From SIBU01 sp964430335 (GTDB lineage Bacteria > Patescibacteriota > Minisyncoccia > Phycocordibacterales > SIBU01): a stretch of DNA of 9,735 bases. The notes under the pieces were generated by a model that did no database searches, was not told where the DNA came from, and was given only the letters and a program-made list of their open reading frames with translations. Each line of letters opens with the position of its first letter. Position 1 is the first letter of the stretch. A program made the position numbers and the translations under genes. The DNA is taken from the NCBI GenBank assembly GCA_964430335.1, contig CAYSEN010000021.1:1-9735 (forward strand). The letters run 5' to 3'. This document shows positions 1 to 5,571 of this stretch, one piece after another.

Positions 1-2
1 AA

Positions 3-272
3 AAAACCTTTGATCGACTCAAAGCATTAAGCACGGCAAAAAATGGCTTTGAATTGGCGGAGTACGATCTTAAATTCAGAGGTGCTGGAGAACTCTCTGG
101 AGGTAAACAATGGGGTGTTTCAGACATCGCAATGGAAGCACTTCAAAATCTTAAAATGGTAGAGGCGGCTCGCTCTGAAGCAAGTCGCCTCATCGCACTC
201 GACCCCACACTCTCCCGTTTCCCCCTCCTGGCCGAGCAAGTAAAGAGTCGTGGCGACGTGCATTTTGAGTAA
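3..272 (+). CDS. recG: ATP-dependent DNA helicase RecG, C-terminal fragment (5' end outside window)
   Basis: This is the last 89 codons of a gene that enters from the left edge; the frame is open from base 3 and ends at TAA 270-272. The segment RLKAL...GFELAEYDLKFRGAGEL is the conserved end of the RecG helicase core (usual form GFEIAEKDLELRGPGE), and the following MVEAARSEASRLIALDPTLS matches the RecG C-terminal tail, where alanine/acid-rich helices follow the GP/GA-GEL motif. RecG remodels stalled replication forks and branch-migrates Holliday junctions. The TTG at 54 is an internal leucine codon, not a start. Mfd shares this motif, but its tail after it differs, so RecG is preferred. No terminator is visible; a tRNA promoter begins three bases after the stop. 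Confidence 0.88.
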   Translation, partial: KTFDRLKALSTAKNGFELAEYDLKFRGAGELSGGKQWGVSDIAMEALQNLKMVEAARSEASRLIALDPTLSRFPLLAEQVKSRGDVHFE

Positions 273-274
273 AA

Positions 275-301
275 TTGCCCGACAGCGAATTGTGTTATAG
301 T
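275..301 (+). promoter_or_regulatory. Extended -10 promoter for the tRNA-Ile locus
   Basis: TATAGT at 296-301 is preceded by TG at 293-294 (TGtTATAGT, an extended -10). TTGCCC at 275-280 is a possible -35, though its 15 nt spacer is short. Transcription would start near 308, about six bases before the first tRNA half at 314. Confidence 0.65.
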
Positions 302-313
302 ATTCCGGTATAA

Positions 314-351
314 CCGCCCTTAGCTCAGTTGGTTAGAGCACAGAGCTTATA
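314..351 (+). pseudogene. tRNA-Ile(UAU) 5' half (outer copy, interrupted)
   Basis: The bases match the inner complete tRNA from the acceptor strand through position 37: CCGCCCT (314-320), D arm GCTC...GAGC (323-339), anticodon stem CAGAG (341-345) and loop CTTATA (346-351). The sequence then leaves the tRNA and enters a hairpin. It lies closest to the promoter. It is either a broken tRNA or the 5' exon of an interrupted one. Confidence 0.8.
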
Positions 352-411
352 ATTTCAAGCGAGGATCGAGTGCAAGCCAAGCTTGTACATCGTCCGAGCG
401 CAGAAATTATA
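348..411 (+). repeat. Long imperfect hairpin at the insert start
   Basis: TATAATTTC (348-356) pairs exactly with GAAATTATA (403-411). Inside it, GCG (359-361) can pair with CGC near 399-401, GGA with TCC, and the tip is TGCAAGC (371-377)/GCTTGTA (381-387) around a CAA loop. It begins with the last four bases of the interrupted anticodon loop. Confidence 0.75.
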
Positions 412-524
412 TGAATTGAAAATTTTAGTGTCCGCCCTTAGCTCAGTTGGTTAGAGCACAGAGCTTATACCTCTGGGGTCCTTGGTTCGAGTCCAAGAGG
501 GCGGACACTGAAATAATTCATATA
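408..524 (+). repeat. Inverted flanks that hold the inner tRNA on a stalk
   Basis: TATATGAATT (408-417) is the exact complement of AATTCATATA (515-524). Closer in, AGTG (427-430) pairs with CACT (506-509) and runs straight into the inner acceptor stem, giving a continuous 12-bp helix 427-438/498-509. The outer four pairs compete with the 348-411 hairpin, so the RNA has two exclusive folds at this junction. Confidence 0.8.
432..505 (+). tRNA. tRNA-Ile(UAU)
   Basis: A complete 74-nt cloverleaf with no mismatches: acceptor CCGCCCT (432-438)/AGGGCGG (498-504), D arm GCTC (441-444)/GAGC (454-457) with GG in the loop, anticodon stem CAGAG (459-463)/CTCTG (471-475), loop CTTATAC with anticodon TAT at 466-468, variable region GGGTC, T arm CTTGG-TTCGAGT-CCAAG (481-497), discriminator A505. 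CCA is not encoded. UAU reads AUA directly. Most bacteria instead use a CAU anticodon modified to lysidine by TilS; Mycoplasma mobile is a known UAU exception. The acceptor helix continues past the mature ends (G430-C506 and outwards), so 5' and 3' processing would have to open or cut a long stem. Confidence 0.9.
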
Positions 525-560
525 CCTCTCTGGTCCTTGGTTCGAGTCCAAGAGGGCGGA
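521..560 (+). pseudogene. tRNA-Ile 3' half (outer copy)
   Basis: TATACCTCT matches the inner tRNA from the anticodon onward. The T arm CTTGG-TTCGAGT-CCAAG (536-552), acceptor AGGGCGG (553-559) and A560 are identical to it. Two adjacent bases differ (CT at 530-531 against GG at 475-476). Read with a 5-nt variable region, this leaves a C-C mismatch at pair 27-43. Read with CTCTG at 528-532 the stem is perfect, but the variable region is 3 nt and the loop two bases longer. Either reading weakens a mature outer tRNA. Confidence 0.8.
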
Positions 561-572
561 CAATTTTAAATA

Positions 573-602
573 TAAAAAACTCGCCTCGAAAATGAGACGA
601 GT
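573..602 (-). terminator. Intrinsic terminator of the Nudix gene
   Basis: Read on the minus strand, ACTCG-TCTC / GAG-GCGAGT forms a stem (arms 594-602 and 579-587) around a six-base loop, followed by a T run (complement of A574-A579). It lies just past the TAA of the 610-1773 gene and has no T run on the plus side. Confidence 0.85.
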
Positions 603-609
603 GACCAAA

Positions 610-1773
610 CTAACTTCCGTTCATTCTCAAATGCCGGTCGAGCATAATGAGTGCCGCGAGAGCCTTTGGCTGTAGAACTTTTCTCGCCTCAGGATTAAGC
701 ACAAGTCGCCTTGCATCTTGAATCGGAATTGCGAAAATGGCGTCAATGTCCTGTTCGGGATGATTGTTGCCAACCACCCCTCTAGTGAAATCCTTAAGAG
801 TTCCAAAAAACTCAATGAGAGCGAGGATTTCAGGACTTCCAGCACGCGATAATTCGCGCAAGAGCGAAAGAATTGTGACGGCACAATCCTTACCACGGAT
901 ACCGACCTCCTCACGCGCTTCGCGAAGAATCTCATGCTCGACAAACCCAGCAAACCCGGAAGTTTCGATCTTCTCGCGATCGAAAACAAAACCTCCAGAA
1001 GTAGCCAGATTGATTCCCGTATTAAACGACACCTTCCGCTTCGCACGACGTCCAAAGACAGCGTAACCATCGGAAGTGGTGATAACGGCAGCCATACCGA
1101 TCAGGTAACTCACCGCGCCAGAATCAAAAGGAGGTATTCCTCCGAAATGACGATGCGTTGCCTGACGAATCGTGACGTCGCCAAATTTTCCGACAAGATC
1201 ACTGGACAGACCTGCCAAATCATTCCGACCTTTCGGTCCGGACAAAATTTTAGCAACCTGCAACTGTTTTGCCGACACCTTGAAACGCAGACCCTGAGAA
1301 TTCATAGTTGCGAAAACTTCCTCGTACGGACCTGATCCGAATGAAAAAGTCGGCATACCTTTCTCCATACTAAGTCCGCGCACGCACGCACAGTGATCGG
1401 ATTTTGGGAATCGCAGACACTGTGCAAGCTCAGCAAACTGCCTAACCTTGCGCATCACTCCGGTGAAACGAAGAGGCTCGTCAGAAACAACAACTCGAGT
1501 GTGCTTCAAACTCCTCTGACCCACACTTCCAACAAAATCACCGTACTGTCGATGACCGATCGTTGGAAACGTAAAAGGCACAGCAACGTAATCCCGGCCG
1601 ACCATTCGGCCAAAATCTGCGATTACCCTGTCATAAAGTACCCAGGGTTCGTTTGGATCGCCTAGATTCGCTTGAATCGGTGGCGGTGAATTGTGAGAAC
1701 CTCGTGAAAGTGCAAAAACTTTGAACTCATATCGTTCAGACCCCGCACGAAGCACTTTTTTAGTTGCTTTCAA
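610..1773 (-). CDS. Nudix-domain protein with a long N-terminal extension
   Basis: A 387-residue protein starting at TTG 1773-1771, chosen because GGAGGG (1788-1783) lies nine bases upstream. The C-terminal part (about 225-350) looks like a Nudix hydrolase domain: a strand IGMAAVITTSDGYAVFGRR, then TSGGFVF (258-264) and REAREEVGI at 284-292, which fits the second half of the Nudix box, with metal-binding Glu 285, 288 and 289. The first half (G-x5-E-x7) is not canonical, and the box seems interrupted by extra residues 265-280. Nudix enzymes cleave nucleoside diphosphates linked to another group; the substrate here cannot be told. Residues 1-220 are not recognised; no membrane segment is visible. 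The gene is more GC-rich than ftsH or trmB and has its own terminator. It lies downstream of the 105-aa gene, but a hairpin separates them. The domain call is fairly secure; the function is open. Confidence 0.75.
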   Translation of the reverse strand: MKATKKVLRAGSERYEFKVFALSRGSHNSPPPIQANLGDPNEPWVLYDRVIADFGRMVGRDYVAVPFTFPTIGHRQYGDFVGSVGQRSLKHTRVVVSDEPLRFTGVMRKVRQFAELAQCLRFPKSDHCACVRGLSMEKGMPTFSFGSGPYEEVFATMNSQGLRFKVSAKQLQVAKILSGPKGRNDLAGLSSDLVGKFGDVTIRQATHRHFGGIPPFDSGAVSYLIGMAAVITTSDGYAVFGRRAKRKVSFNTGINLATSGGFVFDREKIETSGFAGFVEHEILREAREEVGIRGKDCAVTILSLLRELSRAGSPEILALIEFFGTLKDFTRGVVGNNHPEQDIDAIFAIPIQDARRLVLNPEARKVLQPKALAALIMLDRHLRMNGS

Positions 1774-1782
1774 ATTTCCTTT

Positions 1783-1788
1783 CCCTCC
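1783..1788 (-). promoter_or_regulatory. Shine-Dalgarno site that sets the TTG start of the Nudix gene
   Basis: Minus-strand GGAGGG with a 9-nt spacer to TTG 1773-1771. No other start nearby has a comparable site. Confidence 0.75.
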
Positions 1789-1846
1789 AAAACTGGAGAA
1801 AATATTTTGTTTTCAATTTACTAATTAGAACATCAGAACCCTAATG

Positions 1847-1875
1847 AAAATCGCGCTGAAATGAATCAGCGCGAT
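1847..1875 (-). terminator. Strong hairpin after the 105-aa gene, probable terminator
   Basis: ATCGCGCTGA (1850-1859) and TCAGCGCGAT (1866-1875) form a perfect 10-bp stem with a six-base loop. On the minus strand it lies 14 bases past the 105-aa stop and is followed by a short T run (complement of A1847-A1850). The weak tail suggests incomplete termination. Confidence 0.65.
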
Positions 1876-1889
1876 CGGTGCAAAGACCT

Positions 1890-2207
1890 TCAGGCAATCG
1901 CCTGTTGAAGAGCCTGAGTGGCGGAGTCATCGTGATTTAGGTAAGCACTGAGGTGCTTAGGATTGACTCCAACCAAAGCCAATTCGTCATCGGTGGGCTG
2001 AAGAGCAACATGGACCCGACGCATAGCGTCTAGGGTGCCCGCTTCTCCACCACCCGCCTCATCGGGTCCAATGAACTCCTTGTAGAGTTCCCCGAGGAAC
2101 CGAAGAAGTTCTTCACGATCTCCACAGTGCAAGGCTTGATTCACGACACCTTCGGACTCGCTCGCATCCTTAGCGGCGTCCCGTTTTTTCTTCCATTGAG
2201 TCTCCAT
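1890..2207 (-). CDS. Hypothetical 105-residue acidic protein
   Basis: Not recognised. ATG at 2207-2205 follows GAAGGGA (2220-2214), a reasonable SD site. The protein opens with a charged helix (METQWKKKRDAAKDASESEG), has an alanine/glutamate-rich middle that looks helical, a glycine patch (GPDEAGGGEAG), and ends in ...DDSATQALQQAIA. No membrane segment or signal peptide is present, so it is probably a soluble cytoplasmic protein. It has a good promoter (2237-2264), an SD site and a hairpin terminator, so it is very likely expressed. Its GC content is higher than that of its neighbours. It is transcribed divergently from the trmB-like gene, and its -35 box overlaps the palindrome at 2255-2281, so control by that regulator is a reasonable guess. 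Confidence 0.7.
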   Translation of the reverse strand: METQWKKKRDAAKDASESEGVVNQALHCGDREELLRFLGELYKEFIGPDEAGGGEAGTLDAMRRVHVALQPTDDELALVGVNPKHLSAYLNHDDSATQALQQAIA

Positions 2208-2236
2208 AAATTATCCCTTCGTTCTAAACTGCAATA

Positions 2237-2264
2237 AGTATAAGGTTCTTCGTATTGTTGTCAA
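2237..2264 (-). promoter_or_regulatory. Sigma70-type promoter of the 105-aa gene
   Basis: Minus strand: TTGACA (2264-2259), 16-nt spacer, TATACT (2242-2237). The start would be near 2230, giving a leader of about 22 nt that contains the SD site. Confidence 0.8.
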
Positions 2265-2281
2265 CAAAAAATTGACAACAA
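2255..2281. promoter_or_regulatory. Palindromic operator candidate between divergent genes
   Basis: TTGTTGTCAA (2255-2264) and TTGACAACAA (2272-2281) are exact complements separated by seven bases (CAAAAAA). The left arm contains the -35 box of the 105-aa promoter. The half-site TTGTCAA occurs again at 2319-2325 as the -35 box of the trmB-like gene. A dimeric regulator such as the adjacent TrmB-like protein could bind here. That binding is an inference. Confidence 0.6.
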
Positions 2282-2318
2282 CTGTTTATATCCTTGTTTA
2301 AGAAAGAAATATGTTAAT

Positions 2319-2347
2319 TTGTCAAATGGAAATCCTTAGTGTATAGT
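2319..2347 (+). promoter_or_regulatory. Promoter of the trmB-like gene, placing +1 at the start codon
   Basis: TTGTCA (2319-2324), 17-nt spacer, TATAGT (2342-2347). ATG 2354 begins seven bases after the -10 box, where +1 is expected, so the mRNA should be leaderless. Confidence 0.8.
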
Positions 2348-2353
2348 GGCGAA

Positions 2354-3106
2354 ATGAAAAACATCGAGGAAACTCTAGGGCAGATCGGTCTAACTGATAG
2401 AGAGGCTAAACTCTACCTTACTCTACTTGAATTGGGACCTACCGCCATTAGAAAAATTGCTGAAAAGGCAGATATCAATCGCGGAACAACCTACGAGTTG
2501 CTCAAAAAACTTCAAAAAATAGGTTTGGTTTCATACTTCCACCAAGGCAAAAATCAGCACTTCGTAGCTGAGGAACCGAGAGTGCTTTCAAATTTATTTG
2601 AACGCAAAAAAGCAGAAATGAGTGAACTTGAACACAAGTTACCAGAAATTGTTTCGGAACTCTCTACCCTATCTAGAAAGACTATCGGTCACCCTGTCAT
2701 CAAATTCTATGAAAATTACAGTGGAATTAGAACCATTCTTGAGGACGTACTAGACACCGTAAAAGGTCTTAATAAAAAAGAGTACTTCGCCTACTCTTCA
2801 TCATCACTTAGACCGATTTTGTACAATGAACAAGCCTTCCCAAATTTCACAGAAGAAAGACTAAAGAGAAAAATTTTTGTTAAAACTATTGCGCTTGGCT
2901 CTGGCGGTAAAACTTCTGGCCTCGATGAAAGAAAGTGGCTCACAAAGAAAGAAACCGTACCCGTCTATAAACTAATTTACAGCGGAAAAGTAGCCATGAT
3001 TTCTCTAGGCGAAAACAACATTCCGCACGGTCTTATTATCGAGGATAAGGGCATCTACGAAACAGAACTTCTTATGTTTAACTCTCTTTGGAGTAACCTA
3101 AAATAA
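2354..3106 (+). CDS. TrmB-family transcriptional regulator
   Basis: A 250-residue protein. Residues 13-61 are a winged helix-turn-helix of the TrmB type (LTDREAKLYLTLLELGPTA, then IAEKADINRGTTYELLKKL and a wing SYFHQGKNQHF). Residues 78-110 are a charged coiled-coil-like linker (LFERKKAEMSELEHKLPEI). Residues 115-250 match the TrmB C-terminal domain (VIKFYENYSGIRTILEDVL), which senses sugars in the archaeal proteins. The ligand here is unknown. ATG 2354 is chosen over the in-frame GTG at 2339, because that GTG lies inside the promoter and has no SD site. The gene is divergent from the 105-aa gene and converges on ftsH with three bases between the stops. The palindrome at 2255-2281 suggests control of itself and its neighbour. 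The family call is firm; the regulon is inferred. Confidence 0.87.
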   Translation: MKNIEETLGQIGLTDREAKLYLTLLELGPTAIRKIAEKADINRGTTYELLKKLQKIGLVSYFHQGKNQHFVAEEPRVLSNLFERKKAEMSELEHKLPEIVSELSTLSRKTIGHPVIKFYENYSGIRTILEDVLDTVKGLNKKEYFAYSSSSLRPILYNEQAFPNFTEERLKRKIFVKTIALGSGGKTSGLDERKWLTKKETVPVYKLIYSGKVAMISLGENNIPHGLIIEDKGIYETELLMFNSLWSNLK

Positions 3107-3109
3107 TAG

Positions 3110-4990
3110 CTATTTTGCAGGTTCTTCAACTATCACTTTTTTCTTTTTTGGAATAATTCCAAAAGCAGTAATGATGGTTTCGTACTCAGCTTGCTCTATA
3201 TTTTCCACTTCGATCAATTTTTGAGAAATTGCATCTAGAGCTTTGCGATTTTTAGTTAGAATTTCCTCTGCCTTTGCGTGGGCTTCATTCATAATTCTTG
3301 AAACCTCAGAGTCGATTTCAGAACCAACACGCTCAGAAAACTCTCTGCCTTCCATTCCTCTTCCAAACAGTGGTCGGCCACCTGAACCTTCAAGTGCCAT
3401 TGGGCCCATCTTATCTGACATTCCGTACTTTGTGACCATGTCTCGTGCCAAGGCGGTAGAAACCTGCAAATCATTTGAAGGACCAGTAGTAAGATCACCG
3501 AAAATCATTTTCTCAGCAACATAACCTCCGAGAGAAACCGCTATATCATCGAGGAATTCTTTTCTAGATTGTAATTTCCTATCCTCAAGTGGCAACTTGA
3601 GTGTGTAACCCGCGGCGCGACCTCGTGAAATAATTGAGATTTTGTGTACAGGATCTGCGAAAGGCAAAACGGATGCCACCAAGGCGTGTCCGGCTTCGTG
3701 GTAAGCGGTAATTTCTTTTTCCTGATCAGAAAGAATGTGACTCTTTCTTTCGGGACCGAGCATGACTTTTTCAATCGAACGGATCAAATCAAACTGAGCA
3801 ATCTTGGTGCGATTTTCGCGTGCTGCCAAAATGGCCCCTTCGTTCATAAGGGAATACAAGTCAGCTCCTGAAAATCCTGGAGTTCTCTCTGCAATAACAC
3901 TCAAATTAACATCTTCAGCAAAAGGTTTTTTAGCTGAATGAATTTTTAAAATCTCCTCTCGGTCGTGTCGATCAGGAAGGTCGATTGTAACTCGTCGATC
4001 GAATCTTCCTGGACGCAAAAGAGCGGGATCGAGCACATCCGGTCGGTTTGTAGCCGCCATAACAATCACCTTTTCATTCTGTTCAAATCCATCCATTTCA
4101 ACCAAAATCTGGTTTAGAGTTTGCTCGCGTTCATCGTTGCCTCCGCCTACACCAGTACCTCGAACACGGCCAACCGCGTCGATTTCATCTACGAAAATAA
4201 TCGAAGGTGATGCGGTTTTTGCCAACTTAAATAGATCGCGAACTCTCGATGCACCAACACCAACAAACATTTCAACAAATTCAGATCCAGAAATCGAGAA
4301 GAAAGCTACGCCCGCCTCGCCCGCCACAGCACGTGCCAGCAAAGTTTTACCAGTTCCCGGAGCACCCATAAGCAGAACGCCTTTTGGAATGACCGCGCCA
4401 ATATCTAGGAATTTTTTAGGATTCTTCAGAAAGTCTACAATTTCCTTCAGTTCTTCTTTTGCCTCTTTTGCACCCGCAACATCCTTAAATGTTACTCGCT
4501 GTTTTTTATCAGACGGAAAAGTGATTCGAGCTTTTGATTGACCAAAAGTAAAAGCCTGCATACCCGCTCCCTTTACCTGACGGGTCAAAAACCAAACAAA
4601 AACTAAAATAAATATAAGAGGGATAATAAAAGGAGCCAGATTTAATATCCAAAAACCAAGACCTGTGTCCGACTTCACTTCAATCTGCAAAGTACTTAGT
4701 TTTGAAAGAGGGACTCCATAATTTACCAAAGTGTCAGTCAGCGCTGTACCTTCTTCTTTTTTAGATTTTTTGACTTCATTATCCTTAACATAGGTGACTT
4801 CTAGGTCGTCTCCCACAACTGTAATTTTAGAAACTAAGCTGGCTGAAACGTCTGAAGAAAGCTGAGAAATGGAAATAACAGGCACTTTTGTGGCGCTTTC
4901 GGTCAAAAAAGAATACACAGTCATAAGTATCAAAAAAATGAATACTGTTGTCAGTGCGTTATTTCTAAATGATTTAGGTTGTTTTGCCAT
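3110..4990 (-). CDS. ftsH: ATP-dependent zinc metalloprotease FtsH
   Basis: A 626-residue, full-length FtsH, a hexameric inner-membrane protease that extracts and degrades membrane and short-lived cytosolic proteins. In order: transmembrane segment about 11-29, an outside domain about 30-110, a second transmembrane segment about 112-136, and the AAA module with Walker A GAPGTGKT (209-216), pore motif MFVG (241-244), Walker B IIFVDE (264-269) and second region of homology (about 312-332, with RPGRFDRR). The zinc site is HEAGH (431-435), with D507 in SNDLQVST as the probable third ligand. All key residues are present. The start is ATG 4990-4988 (MAKQPKS...). A longer in-frame TTG at 5062 would add 24 charged residues across the promoter and is rejected. 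The C-terminus is short and lysine-rich. No clear terminator separates it from the convergent trmB-like gene. Confidence 0.97.
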   Translation of the reverse strand: MAKQPKSFRNNALTTVFIFLILMTVYSFLTESATKVPVISISQLSSDVSASLVSKITVVGDDLEVTYVKDNEVKKSKKEEGTALTDTLVNYGVPLSKLSTLQIEVKSDTGLGFWILNLAPFIIPLIFILVFVWFLTRQVKGAGMQAFTFGQSKARITFPSDKKQRVTFKDVAGAKEAKEELKEIVDFLKNPKKFLDIGAVIPKGVLLMGAPGTGKTLLARAVAGEAGVAFFSISGSEFVEMFVGVGASRVRDLFKLAKTASPSIIFVDEIDAVGRVRGTGVGGGNDEREQTLNQILVEMDGFEQNEKVIVMAATNRPDVLDPALLRPGRFDRRVTIDLPDRHDREEILKIHSAKKPFAEDVNLSVIAERTPGFSGADLYSLMNEGAILAARENRTKIAQFDLIRSIEKVMLGPERKSHILSDQEKEITAYHEAGHALVASVLPFADPVHKISIISRGRAAGYTLKLPLEDRKLQSRKEFLDDIAVSLGGYVAEKMIFGDLTTGPSNDLQVSTALARDMVTKYGMSDKMGPMALEGSGGRPLFGRGMEGREFSERVGSEIDSEVSRIMNEAHAKAEEILTKNRKALDAISQKLIEVENIEQAEYETIITAFGIIPKKKKVIVEEPAK

Positions 4991-4997
4991 ATTTCTT

Positions 4998-5026
4998 TTT
5001 ATAATTTCTCGCTTAACCCTATTAAA
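4998..5026 (-). promoter_or_regulatory. Probable ftsH promoter
   Basis: Minus strand: TATAAA (5003-4998) with a weak -35 TTTAAT (5026-5021) at 17 nt. ATG 4990 lies seven bases past the -10 box, so the transcript would be leaderless or nearly so. No SD site precedes the ATG. Confidence 0.55.
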
Positions 5027-5104
5027 ATCCTTATTTTTAAACTTTTTAGCTGAAAAGCACAAAATATTTGAGTTCTAATACACTAGCATTAAATCAACTT
5101 GTTT

Positions 5105-5135
5105 AAAAGAAAACCGCCACAACCTATGTTGGGCG
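5105..5135 (-). terminator. Terminator overlapping the stop of the 60-aa membrane protein
   Basis: Minus-strand CGCCCAAC (5135-5128) pairs with GTTGTGGCG (5123-5115) with one bulged base, then GTTTTCTTTT. The loop bases 5127-5124 include the gene's TAG stop. Confidence 0.75.
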
Positions 5136-5306
5136 ATCATTTGAAACAGGATCTTCACTGATACTGAAGGCTAGATGATCCTTCTCTGAGGAATGAACAA
5201 CTAGCCCAATGAAGGGAATGGACAGGGTGATAACACCCAAAACAATTGACACCAACGACAGGATCCACACCCCGACCATCTGGAGAACTACCAGAAAAAT
5301 GGACAT
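5124..5306 (-). CDS. Hypothetical 60-residue membrane protein
   Basis: Not recognised by family. ATG 5306-5304 follows AAAGGAGGG (GGAGGG at 5316-5311), a near-ideal SD site, so this start is preferred to longer in-frame ones. Residues 2-38 are almost wholly hydrophobic (MSIFLVVLQMVGVWILSLVS, then IVLGVITLSIPFIGLVV), long enough for one long or two short membrane helices with a proline near 34. A short polar tail follows (HSSEKDHLAFSISEDPVSND). It has its own promoter (5333-5360) and a terminator that overlaps its stop. The promoter resembles that of the 36-aa ORF upstream, so the two tiny membrane proteins may be co-regulated. Confidence 0.72.
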   Translation of the reverse strand: MSIFLVVLQMVGVWILSLVSIVLGVITLSIPFIGLVVHSSEKDHLAFSISEDPVSNDRPT

Positions 5307-5332
5307 CGGGCCCTCCTTTCTTCGCTCCCATA

Positions 5333-5360
5333 AGCGTACCACCAAAGGCTCTTTTGTAAA
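5333..5360 (-). promoter_or_regulatory. Promoter of the 60-aa membrane protein
   Basis: Minus strand: TTTACA (5360-5355), 16-nt spacer ending in GGTGG, TACGCT (5338-5333). The -35 box, spacer length and GGTGGTA around the -10 are shared with the promoter at 5544-5571. Confidence 0.6.
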
Positions 5361-5362
5361 GC

Positions 5363-5394
5363 AAAAAAAAATCACCCTGCAAATGCAGAGTGAT
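5363..5394 (-). terminator. Intrinsic terminator after the 36-aa ORF
   Basis: Minus-strand ATCACTCTGC (5394-5385) pairs with GCAGGGTGAT (5380-5371) around ATTT, with one T-G pair, followed by eight more Ts (complement of A5363-A5370). It lies nine bases past the stop. Confidence 0.88.
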
Positions 5395-5402
5395 CATGAA
5401 AA

Positions 5403-5513
5403 TCAAAAACGAAAAGAAACTCGCCAAGCCTCCAAGAGCTCATGAAAAGCTTCACAAGCAGCCCAGACAAAACTTGCGCCTTCGACGACCCCGAAAAGAA
5501 TCACAAAAATCAT
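5403..5513 (-). CDS. Hypothetical 36-residue membrane-type small protein
   Basis: A small ORF supported by its signals rather than by homology. ATG 5513-5511 follows AAGGAG (5525-5520) at a 6-nt spacing, a promoter lies at 5544-5571, TGA is at 5405-5403, and a strong terminator follows at once. The peptide starts MIFVILFGVVEGASFVWAA, hydrophobic enough for one membrane helix, and continues CEAFHELLEAWRVSFRF, an amphipathic segment with a basic aromatic end. Such a shape is seen in small membrane regulators and in type I toxins, but no antisense RNA gene was identified, so no function is assigned. Its promoter overlaps the smpB promoter on the other strand. Confidence 0.65.
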   Translation of the reverse strand: MIFVILFGVVEGASFVWAACEAFHELLEAWRVSFRF

Positions 5514-5543
5514 TGTAATCTCCTTGAACTGATGCTGATAAAA

Positions 5544-5571
5544 AGATTACCACCGTCATTTTTTTTGTAAA
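5544..5571 (-). promoter_or_regulatory. Promoter of the 36-aa ORF, overlapping the smpB -35 box
   Basis: Minus strand: TTTACA (5571-5566), 16-nt spacer ending in GGTGG, TAATCT (5549-5544). It shares -35 bases 5566-5570 with the plus-strand smpB promoter. Confidence 0.65.

Larger units (their letters stand above)
314..560 (+). other. Nested tRNA locus: complete tRNA-Ile inside the anticodon loop of a split tRNA-Ile copy
   Basis: The order is a tRNA 5' half (314-351), an insert (352-520) containing a complete tRNA (432-505), and the matching 3' half (521-560). The two halves together would make a full cloverleaf: acceptor CCGCCCT/AGGGCGG, identical D arm, identical T arm. TATA is present at both edges (348-351 and 521-524), so the break lies after tRNA position 37, and the repeat could be a 4-bp target duplication. 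The insert is built of two adjacent helices. One is 348-411, closed by TATAATTTC/GAAATTATA. The other joins 412-417 to 515-520 (TGAATT/AATTCA) and 427-430 to 506-509 (AGTG/CACT), with the inner tRNA at its tip. No group I intron core was recognised. Matched flanks of this kind argue against a simple assembly error but do not exclude one. Whether the outer tRNA is ever made is unknown. Confidence 0.8.

Noticed and set aside
314..560. Group I self-splicing intron in the tRNA
   Set aside because: The insert is 169 bases and is mostly two hairpins plus a full tRNA. I could not find the P3-P8/P7 core or a guide sequence.
2339..2353. GTG 2339 as the start of the TrmB-like protein
   Set aside because: It lies in the spacer just before the -10 box of the promoter and would be untranscribed; it also has no SD site.
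3100..3117. AAAATAATAGCTATTTT as a shared terminator of the TrmB-like gene and ftsH
   Set aside because: It is a weak AT-only palindrome without a GC stem, so it cannot be called a terminator with confidence.
4991..5062. Longer FtsH starting at TTG 5062
   Set aside because: It adds a lysine-rich stretch before the normal MAKQPKS start and crosses the predicted promoter.
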